Positions 52,866 through 63,537 of a stretch of DNA of 64,000 bases are shown here, piece by piece. The notes below the pieces were generated by a model. The model was not told the DNA's origin. It did no database searches and saw only the letters and a program-made list of their open reading frames with translations. Position 1 is the first letter of the stretch; each line of letters opens with the position of its first letter. The DNA is from JAFEBO01 sp036392375 (GTDB taxonomy: Bacteria > Planctomycetota > Phycisphaerae > Phycisphaerales > UBA1924). The stretch covers positions 1 to 64,000 of the forward strand of contig DASVYC010000036.1 of the NCBI GenBank assembly GCA_036392375.1, given 5' to 3'. The translations under genes and the position numbers were made by a program.

Positions 52866-54098
52866 ATGCTCACTGTCGCCCGTCTGCCCCGACTTCTCAT
52901 CGCGCTCGCCGCCATGCTCCTCGCGTTCGCGGCACGTGCGGCCGACATGCTCTACTTCAACGACGGCCGCATCCTCATCGGCGAGATCATCAAGGAAACC
53001 GACGACGAGGTCGAAGCCAAGGGCACGATCGACGGCGTGGCGATGCACTCCACCTTCAAACGCTCCCAGATCGCGTCGGTCATCAAGGACACGAAACGAA
53101 AGCCCACCAGCATCGTCAAGACGGACCCCAAGGACGAAGAGTCCAAGGGCGATTTCCTGATCGTCCCGCTCAAGGGTGAGTTCGGGGCCGACATCTATCC
53201 CCTGGGCGTGATCAACGCCATGGACTGGTGCGTCAAGAACAAGGTGCCCCAGCTCGTGCTCGTGATCGATTCGCCCGGCGGATATGTCTGGGCAGCTCAA
53301 TACATGGCCGAGAAGATGGCCGAGAAGGACTCCAACCTGAAGTTCACGATGGTGATCGACAGCGCCATCAGCGCGAGCATCTGGCCCGCGTTCGCGTCCG
53401 ATCGCCTTTACGTGACCCCCGCAGCCACGTTCGGCGGGGCTGTCGTCTACTCGGTGAATCACACCGGGTCGGCGGAGGTGGACACCAAGATGAACTCCAT
53501 CCTCGCCGCCAAGGTTGGCGCCATGGCCGAGTCCAACGGACACAGCGCCGCGCTCGCCCGCGCCATGATGCTCCCGGGCTCGCCCGCCTACGCCGCGCAA
53601 AGGGACGGCCGCTGGATCATCACCGACACCAACCAGCAAGGCGACAACGCGGTCCCTCTCAACAAGAACGGCATCATCACCCTCACCGCGGCCGAGTGCC
53701 TCCGCTACGGCATCGCCGGGCAGATCCCCGATTCCAGCGCCGCGAGCATCGCGGCCGCGTTAGGCGAGAACAAGAAAAGCGCCGGCGACGGCGGCGAGAC
53801 GTTCATGCGCAACGCCAAGGTCTCGTGCGATGGCCTTGTCAAGCGCTGGGACCAGTTCCGAGAGAACTACGACAAGCGGCTCCTCGAGCTCCGCGAATCG
53901 GCCAAGAAAGCCAAGGATATCGAGACCGTCATCCGCCGCGTCGATGCTCTCGCGGCCACGATCACCAACGCGATCGGCCCGATCCGCGACGACGCCAAGC
54001 GGCTGCACTACCTCCCGCTCATCCAGGAACTCGAAGGCGTCAACATCAAGAAGTACACCGACCGCATCCACGAGATCAAGAAGGAAGCCCGCAAGTAA
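52866..54098 (+). CDS. Exported ClpP/crotonase-fold putative serine protease
   Basis: 410 residues. After a signal peptide (MLTVARLPRLLIALAAMLLA) comes a small beta domain (DGRILIGEIIKETDDEVEAK), then the ClpP-like core: FLIVPLKGEFGADIYPLGVI, VPQLVLVIDSPGGYVWAAQY, AISASIWPAFASDRLYVTPA (Ser near the position of the catalytic Ser of NfeD-type and SppA-like enzymes) and ATFGGAVVYS. The C-terminal 110 residues are helical and charged (VKRWDQFRENYDKRLLELRE), probably coiled coil. It is not the usual ClpP or SppA; catalytic residues cannot be assigned firmly. Its last 23 bases overlap the convergent comB. Confidence 0.7.
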   Translation: MLTVARLPRLLIALAAMLLAFAARAADMLYFNDGRILIGEIIKETDDEVEAKGTIDGVAMHSTFKRSQIASVIKDTKRKPTSIVKTDPKDEESKGDFLIVPLKGEFGADIYPLGVINAMDWCVKNKVPQLVLVIDSPGGYVWAAQYMAEKMAEKDSNLKFTMVIDSAISASIWPAFASDRLYVTPAATFGGAVVYSVNHTGSAEVDTKMNSILAAKVGAMAESNGHSAALARAMMLPGSPAYAAQRDGRWIITDTNQQGDNAVPLNKNGIITLTAAECLRYGIAGQIPDSSAASIAAALGENKKSAGDGGETFMRNAKVSCDGLVKRWDQFRENYDKRLLELRESAKKAKDIETVIRRVDALAATITNAIGPIRDDAKRLHYLPLIQELEGVNIKKYTDRIHEIKKEARK

Positions 54099-54861
54099 TC
54101 GCACTCTCCGCGAACACCGGCACCACCGGCACCGCGTCGATCGTCGAGCACAGCCGCAGATCCTCTTCAAAGCCCAGCCGCGTCAACCCGCGCCCGCCGC
54201 GGCTCTCACGCATCAGCTCCAACACCCCAGACTCAAGCCCATGCGGATGCGCCGCCGCGAGCCGCGCCAACCCCACGCACATCCGCGTCGAGTCGTCCGA
54301 CACCACCTGCCGCCCCGCCGCCACCAGCCGCTCCGCGATCAACCCCGCCGCCAGACAGTCATCCATCGTGATCTCGCCCCGCGTCCCCGCGCACAGGATG
54401 TGCACCGCCCGCGGCTCACACGCCACCCGTGCCACGATCGCCGACACGTTCGTCACCGCGCCGATGAGCACCTCGTGCGCAGCACTCGCGTGCAAGAGCG
54501 CCGCGGTGCCATTTGCCGTCGTGAACACGATCTCCTTCCCACGCACGCGCTCCGGCGTGAACGCCCGGGGTGAGTTGTCGAGGTCGAAGCCCGGTATGAG
54601 CACGCCGCCGCGCTCGCCGCCCAGCAGCCGCCCCGGCCCCCGCAGCCGCTCCGCATCCTCCACCGTCAAGGTCGGCACCACCCGCGTCGCGCCCGCCCCC
54701 AACGCCGCCGAGATCGTGACGCTCGCCCGCAGCGCATCGATCATGATCACGACGCCGCCGGCCAGCGCCTCCGGTGCCGCCAGCGCAGGCAAGAGGTGCA
54801 CAGCGAGCGGCCGCTCGGTGATCACATGTGCGGGTGCGGGGCCAAGGTCGGGCGCGGGCAT
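54076..54861 (-). CDS. comB: ComB-type 2-phosphosulfolactate phosphatase family
   Basis: 261 residues. The family motifs are present: VVIMIDALRASVTISAALGA near residue 40, LGGERGGVLIPGFDLDNSP near 80-98, and IVFTTANGTAALLHASAA near 111; CAGTRGEITMDDCLAAGLIA completes the metal-binding core. ComB removes phosphate from 2-phosphosulfolactate in coenzyme M-type or sulfolactate metabolism. Bacterial homologues occur without the rest of the pathway, and no comA or comC is in the window, so the substrate is uncertain. It converges on and overlaps the upstream-listed serine-protease-like gene by 23 bases. Confidence 0.82.
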   Translation of the reverse strand: MPAPDLGPAPAHVITERPLAVHLLPALAAPEALAGGVVIMIDALRASVTISAALGAGATRVVPTLTVEDAERLRGPGRLLGGERGGVLIPGFDLDNSPRAFTPERVRGKEIVFTTANGTAALLHASAAHEVLIGAVTNVSAIVARVACEPRAVHILCAGTRGEITMDDCLAAGLIAERLVAAGRQVVSDDSTRMCVGLARLAAAHPHGLESGVLELMRESRGGRGLTRLGFEEDLRLCSTIDAVPVVPVFAESAITCGLPS

Positions 54862-54978
54862 GGACGAGCGTACCCCGCAAACGGGTGCAAGTTCAATCTG
54901 CGCGGCTCATGACCCGATCCCGCAACCTCGAGCGGTCTCATCCGTGCAACTCCTCAGCACTCGCACCCCGGAGCCGCC

Positions 54979-55773
54979 ATGCACACGCCACTCTCACGCC
55001 GCGATGTCCTCCTCACCACCGGCAGCGCGATGCTGCTCGCCCCGCTGGCGGTCCGCGCGGAGCCATCGCCCGCCGCGGCTCCGACCGGACCGTGGCAGCA
55101 CTTCCCACACGATGACCCGAAGCTGATCGCCGAGGTCGTGGGCAAGTCGCACTTCGACGAGGCCCGTGTGAAGGAGCTCGTGACCACGCACCCGCACCTT
55201 GCGAACGCGTGGTGGGACTGGGGCTTTGGCGATTGGGAGTCCGCGCTCGGCGCCGCGGCCCACACCGGCCGCCGCGGCATCGCCGAGTTCCTCATCGAGC
55301 GCGGCGCCCGCATCGACATCTTCGCCGCCGCCATGCTCGGCTACACCGACGTCGTGAAGGCGTTCGTCGCCGCCCGGCCCGGCATCCAGCGCCAGCTCGG
55401 ACCCCACGGCATCCCGCTGCTCAACCACGCCCGCGCCGGCGGCGACGCGGCCAAGGACACCTTCGAGTACCTCAAGTCCCTCGGCGACGCCGGCAACGCG
55501 CCCGCGGCCAAGCCCATCACACCCGAGGAACAGCAACGCTTCGTCGGCACGTACGCCTCCGACAACGCCACGTTCGAGATCAAGGTCAACAGCAACAAGA
55601 TGCTCGTCTTCAAGATGGAGGGCGAGTCGGATCGCATCATCCACTGGCTCGGCGACGGCGACTTCTTCCCCGCGGGCGTGCCCACCACCAAGCTCGCGTT
55701 CGACCTCGCCGCCAGCCCAATCGCGGTCACGATCACCGCCGGACCACTGGTCCGCCGCGCGATCAGGCGGTAG
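54979..55773 (+). CDS. Tat-exported ankyrin-repeat-like protein
   Basis: 264 residues. A twin-arginine signal (LSRRDVLLTTGSAMLLAPLA) precedes a polar region with ankyrin-like helices: ESALGAAAHTGRRGIAEFLI, ERGARIDIFAAAMLGYTDVV, and one more degenerate unit near KAFVAARPGIQRQL. The last 80 residues (RFVGTYASDNATFEIKVNSN) are a beta domain of the type found in secreted penicillin-binding-protein-linked repeats. Function unknown; the ankyrin part suggests protein binding outside the cytoplasm. Confidence 0.7.
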   Translation: MHTPLSRRDVLLTTGSAMLLAPLAVRAEPSPAAAPTGPWQHFPHDDPKLIAEVVGKSHFDEARVKELVTTHPHLANAWWDWGFGDWESALGAAAHTGRRGIAEFLIERGARIDIFAAAMLGYTDVVKAFVAARPGIQRQLGPHGIPLLNHARAGGDAAKDTFEYLKSLGDAGNAPAAKPITPEEQQRFVGTYASDNATFEIKVNSNKMLVFKMEGESDRIIHWLGDGDFFPAGVPTTKLAFDLAASPIAVTITAGPLVRRAIRR

Positions 55774-55815
55774 GACCGGCTTCCAGCCGGTCCGTCGGTC
55801 GACGACTCCATGCTT

Positions 55816-56550
55816 TCACTCCCTCACCCGGTACACCATCTCCATCGCCAAGCCGCAGGAGTCCTGCGGCGGGTCTGCGGGTAGCACGCGGAGTTCGTTC
55901 GCGGGCGCGATCGCGCAGGCGAGTGCGGCCATGGCGTCCACGATGTCGTCGCGTGCGAGCGAGCGTCGCGGCCAGCGGTGCATTGCTTCCTCGACTGCAT
56001 CCAGCACCAGCGAGCCGCGGCCAAGCACCGGGGCGAATACGGCAGCGAGCGCGTTGGCGCGCTGTTCGAAGCCGTCTTCGGTCTTCTTGCTGGCGAGGAT
56101 GGGGCGGCCCAGCAGGCCTGTGAAGCAGACTTCGGGGTGACATTCGCGGACGACGCCGCGGGCGGCGGGGGTTGAACGCAGGAACGTGTCGACCTGGCGG
56201 ATCTTGGCGGTGATGTTCCAGGCTTGCTTCGAGAGGCCTTTGCCGGTGATCTGCTTCGAGAGCCGATTCGCTTCGGGGTACGTCGCGGCCTCGGCGGCGG
56301 CGCGGCAGGGGGCGGGGAAGACGCGTGAGCGGGCAGCGCCGAGCAGCGCACGGGCCTCGACGTCGCAAGCGCGGGGACCGTCGCAGAGGCCGATGGGGAT
56401 GTCCACGAGCACCAACTGCGGCGACCGCAGCGACCGCCACGCGGCGTCGATCGAGTCGACGACGTCGATGGCGATCGATCGATCACGGATCGTCGCCATC
56501 ACCCAACCGGCGGGGCAGCCGTCAAGGCCTGCGTGTTCCCTTTGCGTCAT
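55816..56550 (-). CDS. DUF429 RNase H-like protein
   Basis: 244 residues from the ATG at 56550. DUF429 features: AGLDGCPAGWVMATI (the first Asp of an RNase H-like site), VLVDIPIGLCDGPRACDVEA (second acidic patch), RSRVFPAPCRAA, KQITGKGLSKQAWNI, VRECHPEVCFTGLLGRPILA (Glu/His) and SLARDDIVDAMAALACAI (final Asp). The family is predicted to be an RNase H-fold nuclease; activity is unproven. It stands alone. Confidence 0.82.
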   Translation of the reverse strand: MTQREHAGLDGCPAGWVMATIRDRSIAIDVVDSIDAAWRSLRSPQLVLVDIPIGLCDGPRACDVEARALLGAARSRVFPAPCRAAAEAATYPEANRLSKQITGKGLSKQAWNITAKIRQVDTFLRSTPAARGVVRECHPEVCFTGLLGRPILASKKTEDGFEQRANALAAVFAPVLGRGSLVLDAVEEAMHRWPRRSLARDDIVDAMAALACAIAPANELRVLPADPPQDSCGLAMEMVYRVRE

Positions 56551-56576
56551 GTCAGGACTCCGATGCGTCCTCAAGT

Positions 56577-57083
56577 TCAACGAACCACGCGCTTGGGAGC
56601 CGCTCGAAATCTCTCCAGACACGACTCGAGATCGCGATCGGCTGTCGCGACGACATACCGACGGTGCACCTCAATGAACAAGTGTCCTCCATAGCCGGCA
56701 GCGATCTGCCGACGCGGCAACTGGAGCCAGTGGAGCTCTGGGAGATTTCGGGGCAGGTCGTCGAACTGCCAAAACGTCGCGTGCTCGAAGTCGTCCAAGC
56801 CCTTTCTCTTTAGGAGCTCGCGAGTTTCAACGACGATACAGCCCCAGAATCCGCGCAGGCGACACGGGCCTGGTTGAGTCAGAAGCGACGGTGCGTATGG
56901 AAACTGAATCTCGGTTGACAAGTCCGATCCGAAAGCCATCGAAACGGCCGTCCAGCGAACCAATGGATCCAGGAGATCCAGAGCGTCAGCCGCTTCCCAG
57001 GCATGAAACCACCCGCCGCCTTCGGCGTCGCGACTGATTCTCTCCGGATCAATCGTGTCGTCGTGACCTGACATCGCCACCAT
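56577..57083 (-). CDS. Unknown small protein, lower GC than neighbours
   Basis: 168 residues from the ATG at 57083 (or 57074). No signal peptide and no recognised motif; several Trp residues (GGWFHAWEAAD, HATFWQFDDLP, ELHWLQLPR) and a C-terminal GGHLFIEVHRRYVVATADRD strand. The codons are clearly less GC-biased than the neighbours. It lies next to dnaK on the same strand. It could be a recently acquired gene. Function not assignable. Confidence 0.5.
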   Translation of the reverse strand: MVAMSGHDDTIDPERISRDAEGGGWFHAWEAADALDLLDPLVRWTAVSMAFGSDLSTEIQFPYAPSLLTQPGPCRLRGFWGCIVVETRELLKRKGLDDFEHATFWQFDDLPRNLPELHWLQLPRRQIAAGYGGHLFIEVHRRYVVATADRDLESCLERFRAAPKRVVR

Positions 57084-57094
57084 GATAAGAGAAA

Positions 57095-57112
57095 CCCCGG
57101 CCTACGCCGGGG
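57095..57112 (-). terminator. Terminator of dnaK
   Basis: A 7-bp stem CCCCGGC / GCCGGGG with a 4-base loop; the minus strand continues TTTCTCTTAT. It lies 30 bases after the dnaK stop. Confidence 0.75.
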
Positions 57113-57142
57113 GTTTGTGAACTACTTCGTCTCTCGGACTCT

Positions 57143-59089
<1,947 letters not shown>

Positions 59090-59559
59090 AGGGACTCTCC
59101 GTAACTGACTACTTCGACCAGATGGCAACCCGCGTGCCAGCGTTCCCCCGCCCCGACAGCCGCCCACCGCCCCGCAGCACCCCCCGTGACCCAACCAAGG
59201 CCTACCGAAACCACCATATCACCGCCCGCCCCAAGGCCCCGAGCGGCAGGGATCCCCCATTCAGATGGTGCCAAAGTCCCCGGCAGCCCCCCTCCACCCC
59301 GAAAGCACCGCGGTTCGGAACCTGCAAGGACCCGCCACCTGCCAACGTGACAGGCCAACCATCGCCGGGTCGGGGCCAGCAATTCCGCTCCCCACTCCCC
59401 TCCCCGTCGAAGACAGAGAGGGATGGCCGAGGCCCGGCGAGGCCGGGGTGGGGTGCGGCCGCGCATGAGAATCGATGCCTGTGGTGCCATCAGTCCGCCA
59501 TGGCTCGGCACGGCGCGACTGATGCGTCTGCAACAATTGCCAGACTGCACGGATGTTCG
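59090..59559. other. Non-coding gap upstream of dnaK
   Basis: 470 bases. It must contain the dnaK promoter; I could not identify a CIRCE or HrcA operator (the GCACTC...GAGTGC inverted repeat) by eye. A C-rich stretch with several CCCCGCC-type words is at 59230-59310. Confidence 0.45.
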
Positions 59560-60498
59560 TCAATCCTGTGGAAGTTTGATTCTTCGCAAGACGCGCCAGG
59601 TCTTCGTGGAGAACACCCGTCCATCGCTGTCCATGAGAAGGGTCCCCTTTGCTGCGAAGCAATGGGAGTAGGCCAATTCAAACTCTGCGACGACTCTGTT
59701 TGCTTCCCGTCTGCCACGAATCTCGATCATCCGATGCAGCGGCTTTCCGGAAGACACCTGTTGAACCGCAAGAAATGACCTTGAAGATTCGCGATACGTG
59801 ATCTCGTTGAACTGCCCAATGCCTGCGGACTCGATGCGATTGCGCTCACGCCCGTCTCGTAGACCAAAGACTGCAACGTAGGTCGGTTTTACGAACGCTG
59901 TCGAAAGGGCGCACTCCGATCTCGCGAACGCGGCCATGACCGGCCCCTGAAGACCAATCTCGATGTCCTTGCCAGGTCGGACCAAGAAGAGCTTGTGTGC
60001 GCGATTCTCGACAGCGTGGTTCGTGTGCGGGCTGACCACAATTCGTTCAACGCCGGATGCGAGCGTCACGACCGTGCCGTCGGCGGCATCGAGTTCGGCC
60101 ATCGGTGCCGAGTTGTAGCACACAAAGACCCGCTTGCAGTCACCGGAAATCGCAACACCTTGGGCCTTCCGCGATCGACCGGAGATCCACATTCTCTCAC
60201 CGTCCGAGACGCGATAGGCATGAACCCCGGGACGCGAGTACGCAGCGGTCACGACAAATCGTCCGTCCTCGCTGATGGCAACGCGAGAACCACCGAAGTC
60301 ATAGACAACCGTGAACTCGCTGACCTTTCGGCCGGTCGCGATGTTCCAGATCGCGACCCGAGGTGTCGGGTCGTCGGTCGCCACTGCGACGAGTGGCTTG
60401 CTCCAAGTTGCCGCCAGTTCCATTTCGATTCCCCCAACGCACAGACTCATCTGCCGCGAAATCCGGTTTCTGGGATCAATCCCTTCGATGCAGACCAC
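59560..60498 (-). CDS. Beta-propeller-like protein, lower GC
   Basis: 312 residues from the ATG at 60498. Repeated WD40-like strands: VAIWNIATGRKVSEFTVVYD, GGSRVAISEDGRFVVTAAYS, VAISGDCKRVFVCYNSAPMA, IVVSPHTNHAVENRAHKL, together suggesting a propeller of about six blades. No signal peptide is evident. GC content and codon use are visibly lower than in the neighbours. No enzymatic motif. It could take part in protein binding; origin by transfer is possible. A small unknown gene with similar composition lies on the other side of dnaK. Confidence 0.55.
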   Translation of the reverse strand: MVCIEGIDPRNRISRQMSLCVGGIEMELAATWSKPLVAVATDDPTPRVAIWNIATGRKVSEFTVVYDFGGSRVAISEDGRFVVTAAYSRPGVHAYRVSDGERMWISGRSRKAQGVAISGDCKRVFVCYNSAPMAELDAADGTVVTLASGVERIVVSPHTNHAVENRAHKLFLVRPGKDIEIGLQGPVMAAFARSECALSTAFVKPTYVAVFGLRDGRERNRIESAGIGQFNEITYRESSRSFLAVQQVSSGKPLHRMIEIRGRREANRVVAEFELAYSHCFAAKGTLLMDSDGRVFSTKTWRVLRRIKLPQD

Positions 60499-60557
60499 AT
60501 GCTAACTTCTAATGCTCGCCCGTGGACGTCTACCGACCCGCATGTCAGAACGCTCGC

Positions 60558-61313
60558 ATGAAGCATGCTCACGCTTCCATCCCCCACTCTCTCAACGCGC
60601 CGGATCGTGCGCTGCCGATTCTGGCGGCGTTCTTTGAGCCGCTGACGGCGCTTGGGTGTGCGCCGCGAAGGGTGGTTTGGTGGCTGCGAGAGTCGGGGGT
60701 TTCGCGGCGGCAGGTGCTGCTGGATCTGGGGTGTGGGAAGGGAGCGGTGTCGGTGGCGGCGGCGCGTGGGATTGGGTGCCGCGTGGTGGGTGTGGATGCG
60801 TTTGAGCCGTTCTTGGAGGCGGCGCGGAAAGGGTCGCGGCGGGGCGGGGTGGAGGCGTTGTGTGACTTTCGGCGTGGGGACGTGAAGCGGGTTGGGGCGT
60901 GTGTGCAGGGGCGGTTTGATGCGGTGGTGGTGCTGAATGTGCTGCCGATTGATCTCGCGCTGCCGCTGGCTCGGCGGTGGACGAAGGCGGGCGGGGTGTA
61001 CGTCATCGACGATGCGGTGCGGGTGGCGGAGAGCGAGGCGTACGCGGATGCGCCGACGCTGGAAGAGGCGGCGGCGCTCATCGAGCGGGGTGGTGATCGC
61101 ATCGAGCGCGTGCATGTAGAGACGCGCTGGGAGATTCTGCGGCGGGAGCGGACGCTGTACCGGCGGCTGGAGCGGCACGCACGCGAGCTGATCAAGGCGA
61201 TGCCGCGGCGGTCGGGGGTGATCCGCGAGTGCCTCGCGTGGCAGCGCGAGGCGATGGGAGAGTTGACGGGACCGATCCGGCCGGCGTGCTGGCTGGTGCG
61301 GCGGGCACGGTGA
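60558..61313 (+). CDS. Class I SAM-dependent methyltransferase
   Basis: 251 residues from the ATG at 60558; a GTG at 60522 is in frame. Motif I: QVLLDLGCGKGAVSVAAARG (about residues 52-71), then CRVVGVDAFEPFLEAARKGS, FDAVVVLNVLPIDLALPLAR and GGVYVIDDAVRV. A typical Rossmann domain with a C-terminal helical region (LIERGGDRIERVHVETRWEI). Its third codon positions are richer in G than in most genes of the window. Substrate unknown; no enzyme partners adjacent. Confidence 0.78.
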   Translation: MKHAHASIPHSLNAPDRALPILAAFFEPLTALGCAPRRVVWWLRESGVSRRQVLLDLGCGKGAVSVAAARGIGCRVVGVDAFEPFLEAARKGSRRGGVEALCDFRRGDVKRVGACVQGRFDAVVVLNVLPIDLALPLARRWTKAGGVYVIDDAVRVAESEAYADAPTLEEAAALIERGGDRIERVHVETRWEILRRERTLYRRLERHARELIKAMPRRSGVIRECLAWQREAMGELTGPIRPACWLVRRAR

Positions 61314-61674
61314 ACGCGACTTGGTCTGCCGTCCACCATCGCGGTCGTGATCCGAACGGGGCGTGGCGCAGGGGCGAGGACGCCCCCTCTCGCTCTCGAT
61401 AGCGCCCCTCGACGAACCCCCGGTCGGAACGACGACACTTCGGAGCGCCCGCGTCCTCTTCTACTCGCCCTTGCGCAATCTTCGCGCACCTGGCTGCGGG
61501 GCTTCTTCCCTCTTGCTTGATCACGCCGCCGCGTCTCTTGGTCGATAATCCCTTGTGGCGCTCCCCGCGGCGGGGGCGTCGGTTTCGGGCATGCGCTAAA
61601 CTTGCCCTTCTTTTGGCGGCCGGACCTAACCCACCCCCGTCCGACCCAGATCCGTTCTTCCACAGGAACCCGAC
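61314..61674. other. Non-coding gap before the carbamoyltransferase gene
   Basis: 361 bases. The downstream gene is preceded by a C-rich leader (61620-61672) without an obvious Shine-Dalgarno sequence. Nothing else recognised. Confidence 0.4.
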
Positions 61675-63447
61675 ATGGCTCTTGTTCTTGGTCTCAACTC
61701 GATCCACCCCGACGCCGCCGCCGTGCTCATGGACGACAAGAAGGGCGTCCTGGCCGCGATTGCGGAGGAACGCATCAACCGCAAGAAGCACTGCGCCGGC
61801 TTCCCGAGCCTGGCCATCGCCGAGGTGCTGCGACTTGCTGGCGCCTCGATGAGCGACATCACTGATGTCGCCATCGCCCGCGACTCCTCCGCCAACCGCG
61901 GGGCCAAGCTCGGCTTCATCGCCAAGCACCCCATCAGCGGCCTCAAGCTCGCCATGTGGTCGCAGAAGGTTCACGGCACGCTCGCGACGGTTGACCAACT
62001 GATCGCCGAGGCCTGCGGCCGCCCGCACTCGGAGTTCAAGGCCGGCGTGCATCACGTCGAGCACCACATCGCCCACGCCGCAAGCTCGTTCTTCTGGAGC
62101 CCCTTCGAGCGCGCGACCGCCGTCACCACCGACGGCGCCGGCGACTTCTGCACGGGGCTCATCGCCCGCTGCGAAGGCAACAAGATCGACGTCATCCACA
62201 AGAACTTCTGGCCGCACTCGTTTGGCGTGTTCTACACCGCCGTGTGTAACTTCCTCGGCTTCAATAAGTACGGCGAGGAATACAAGGTCATGGGCTTGTC
62301 GGCCTACGGCAAGGACACGTACGCCCAGCAGATGAAGGAGCTGGTGGACTACATCCCCGGCGTCGGTATCCGCCTCAACCTCAAGTACTACAACCACCAC
62401 TACACCGTCCACACCCACGACCAGAGCGAAGAGGGCGAGATCACCGTCAAGGCGATGTGGAACGACAACATGCGCCAGCTCTTCGGCGAGCCCCGCAAGC
62501 GCAAGGACCCGACCGAGCAGAAGCACAAGGACATGTCGCTCTCGATGCAGAAACGCTTCGAGGACATCTACATCAAGTACGTCCAGGACGCGATCAGCCG
62601 CAACGGCGGGCTGCGTGACGTGGTGCTTGCCGGCGGCTGCGCCCTCAACGGCGTTGCAAACGGGCGGCTCGTGATGGAGAACCATCTCGACCGCGTCTAC
62701 ATCCACCCCGCCGCGGGCGATGACGGCACCGCGGCCGGCGCGGCGGCGTACGTGATGCACAGCATCTTGAACAAGCCGCGCCTGGGCGAGGTCATCCACG
62801 GCTACTGGGGCAGCGGCTGGACCGACGAAGAGTGCGAGAGGGCCGTGCGCGAGAGCGGCATGCCCTTCAAGAAGCTCACCCGCGAGCAGCTCCTCAACAC
62901 CGCCGCGGACGCGCTCAGCCAAGGCAAGATCCTCGGCTGGTTCCAGGGCCGCGAGGAATGGGGCCCGCGCGCTCTGGGCAACCGCTCGATCATCTGCCAT
63001 CCGGGTTGGCCGGATATGAAGGCGATCCTGAACGCTCGCGTCAAGAACCGCGAGCCGTTTCGTCCCTTCGCGCCCCTGTGCATGGAAGAGCACCTGAGCG
63101 AGTTGTACGAGGGCAGCCACGACGTGCCGTTCATGAATGTGGTGTACAAGGTCCGCCCCGAGTGGCGTGCGCGCCTGAGCGCGACGACGCACGAGGACTC
63201 GACCGGCCGCGTGCAGACGATGCGTCGCGAGCAGAACGAGCTCTTCTACGACCTGCTCACCGCGTTCAAGGCCCGCACCGGCGTGCCGGTGCTCTTGAAT
63301 ACGTCGTTCAACGAGAACGAGCCGATCGTGCACACCCCGGCGCACGCGGTGGGCTGCTTCCAGCGAACCCGCATGAACGCTCTGGCCGTGGGGCCGTTCT
63401 GGTACGAGAAGCCCGCCGACGAAGCCGACAAGGGCGTGGCGGTGTAA
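61675..63447 (+). CDS. NodU/CmcH-type carbamoyltransferase
   Basis: 590 residues. The N-terminal HypF/NodU ASKHA-like domain starts LVLGLNSIHPDAAAVLMDDK with the HPDAAA metal/ATP site; GVHHVEHHIAHAASSFFWSP, VTTDGAGDFCTGL, and VVLAGGCALNGVANGRLVME are family marks. The C-terminal domain has GWFQGREEWGPRALGNRSII, NREPFRPFAP and VLLNTSFNENEPIV. These enzymes transfer carbamoyl from carbamoyl-phosphate through carbamoyl-AMP to hydroxyls of sugars or antibiotics. No biosynthetic cluster is adjacent, so the acceptor could be a surface sugar. Stand-alone, with a terminator after a half-REP. Confidence 0.9.
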   Translation: MALVLGLNSIHPDAAAVLMDDKKGVLAAIAEERINRKKHCAGFPSLAIAEVLRLAGASMSDITDVAIARDSSANRGAKLGFIAKHPISGLKLAMWSQKVHGTLATVDQLIAEACGRPHSEFKAGVHHVEHHIAHAASSFFWSPFERATAVTTDGAGDFCTGLIARCEGNKIDVIHKNFWPHSFGVFYTAVCNFLGFNKYGEEYKVMGLSAYGKDTYAQQMKELVDYIPGVGIRLNLKYYNHHYTVHTHDQSEEGEITVKAMWNDNMRQLFGEPRKRKDPTEQKHKDMSLSMQKRFEDIYIKYVQDAISRNGGLRDVVLAGGCALNGVANGRLVMENHLDRVYIHPAAGDDGTAAGAAAYVMHSILNKPRLGEVIHGYWGSGWTDEECERAVRESGMPFKKLTREQLLNTAADALSQGKILGWFQGREEWGPRALGNRSIICHPGWPDMKAILNARVKNREPFRPFAPLCMEEHLSELYEGSHDVPFMNVVYKVRPEWRARLSATTHEDSTGRVQTMRREQNELFYDLLTAFKARTGVPVLLNTSFNENEPIVHTPAHAVGCFQRTRMNALAVGPFWYEKPADEADKGVAV

Positions 63448-63450
63448 ATC

Positions 63451-63468
63451 GGGGGCGGGGCCTTCCAG
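63451..63468 (+). repeat. Truncated REP
   Basis: The 18 bases GGGGGCGGGGCCTTCCAG repeat the left arm and loop of the RAYT-flanking REP exactly, but the right arm is missing (ATCCAGTTG follows). It sits four bases after the carbamoyltransferase stop. Confidence 0.75.
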
Positions 63469-63497
63469 ATCCAGTTGCTGATCAGCATGACACACTG

Positions 63498-63525
63498 AAA
63501 AGACCGGCCCGCGGGCCGGTCTTTT
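63498..63525. terminator. Bidirectional terminator
   Basis: A 13-bp perfect stem AAAAGACCGGCCC / GGGCCGGTCTTTT with a GC dinucleotide loop, T-rich on both exits. It separates the convergent carbamoyltransferase and the cut gene at the right edge. Confidence 0.9.
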
Positions 63526-63537
63526 CGTGCGCGTGCG

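Noticed and set aside
59090..59559. CIRCE element in front of dnaK
   Set aside because: No GCACTC/GAGTGC inverted pair found by eye.
61192..63495. A 767-codon frame on the minus strand opposite the carbamoyltransferase
   Set aside because: Low-complexity, no motif, fully antisense to a clear enzyme; a shadow.
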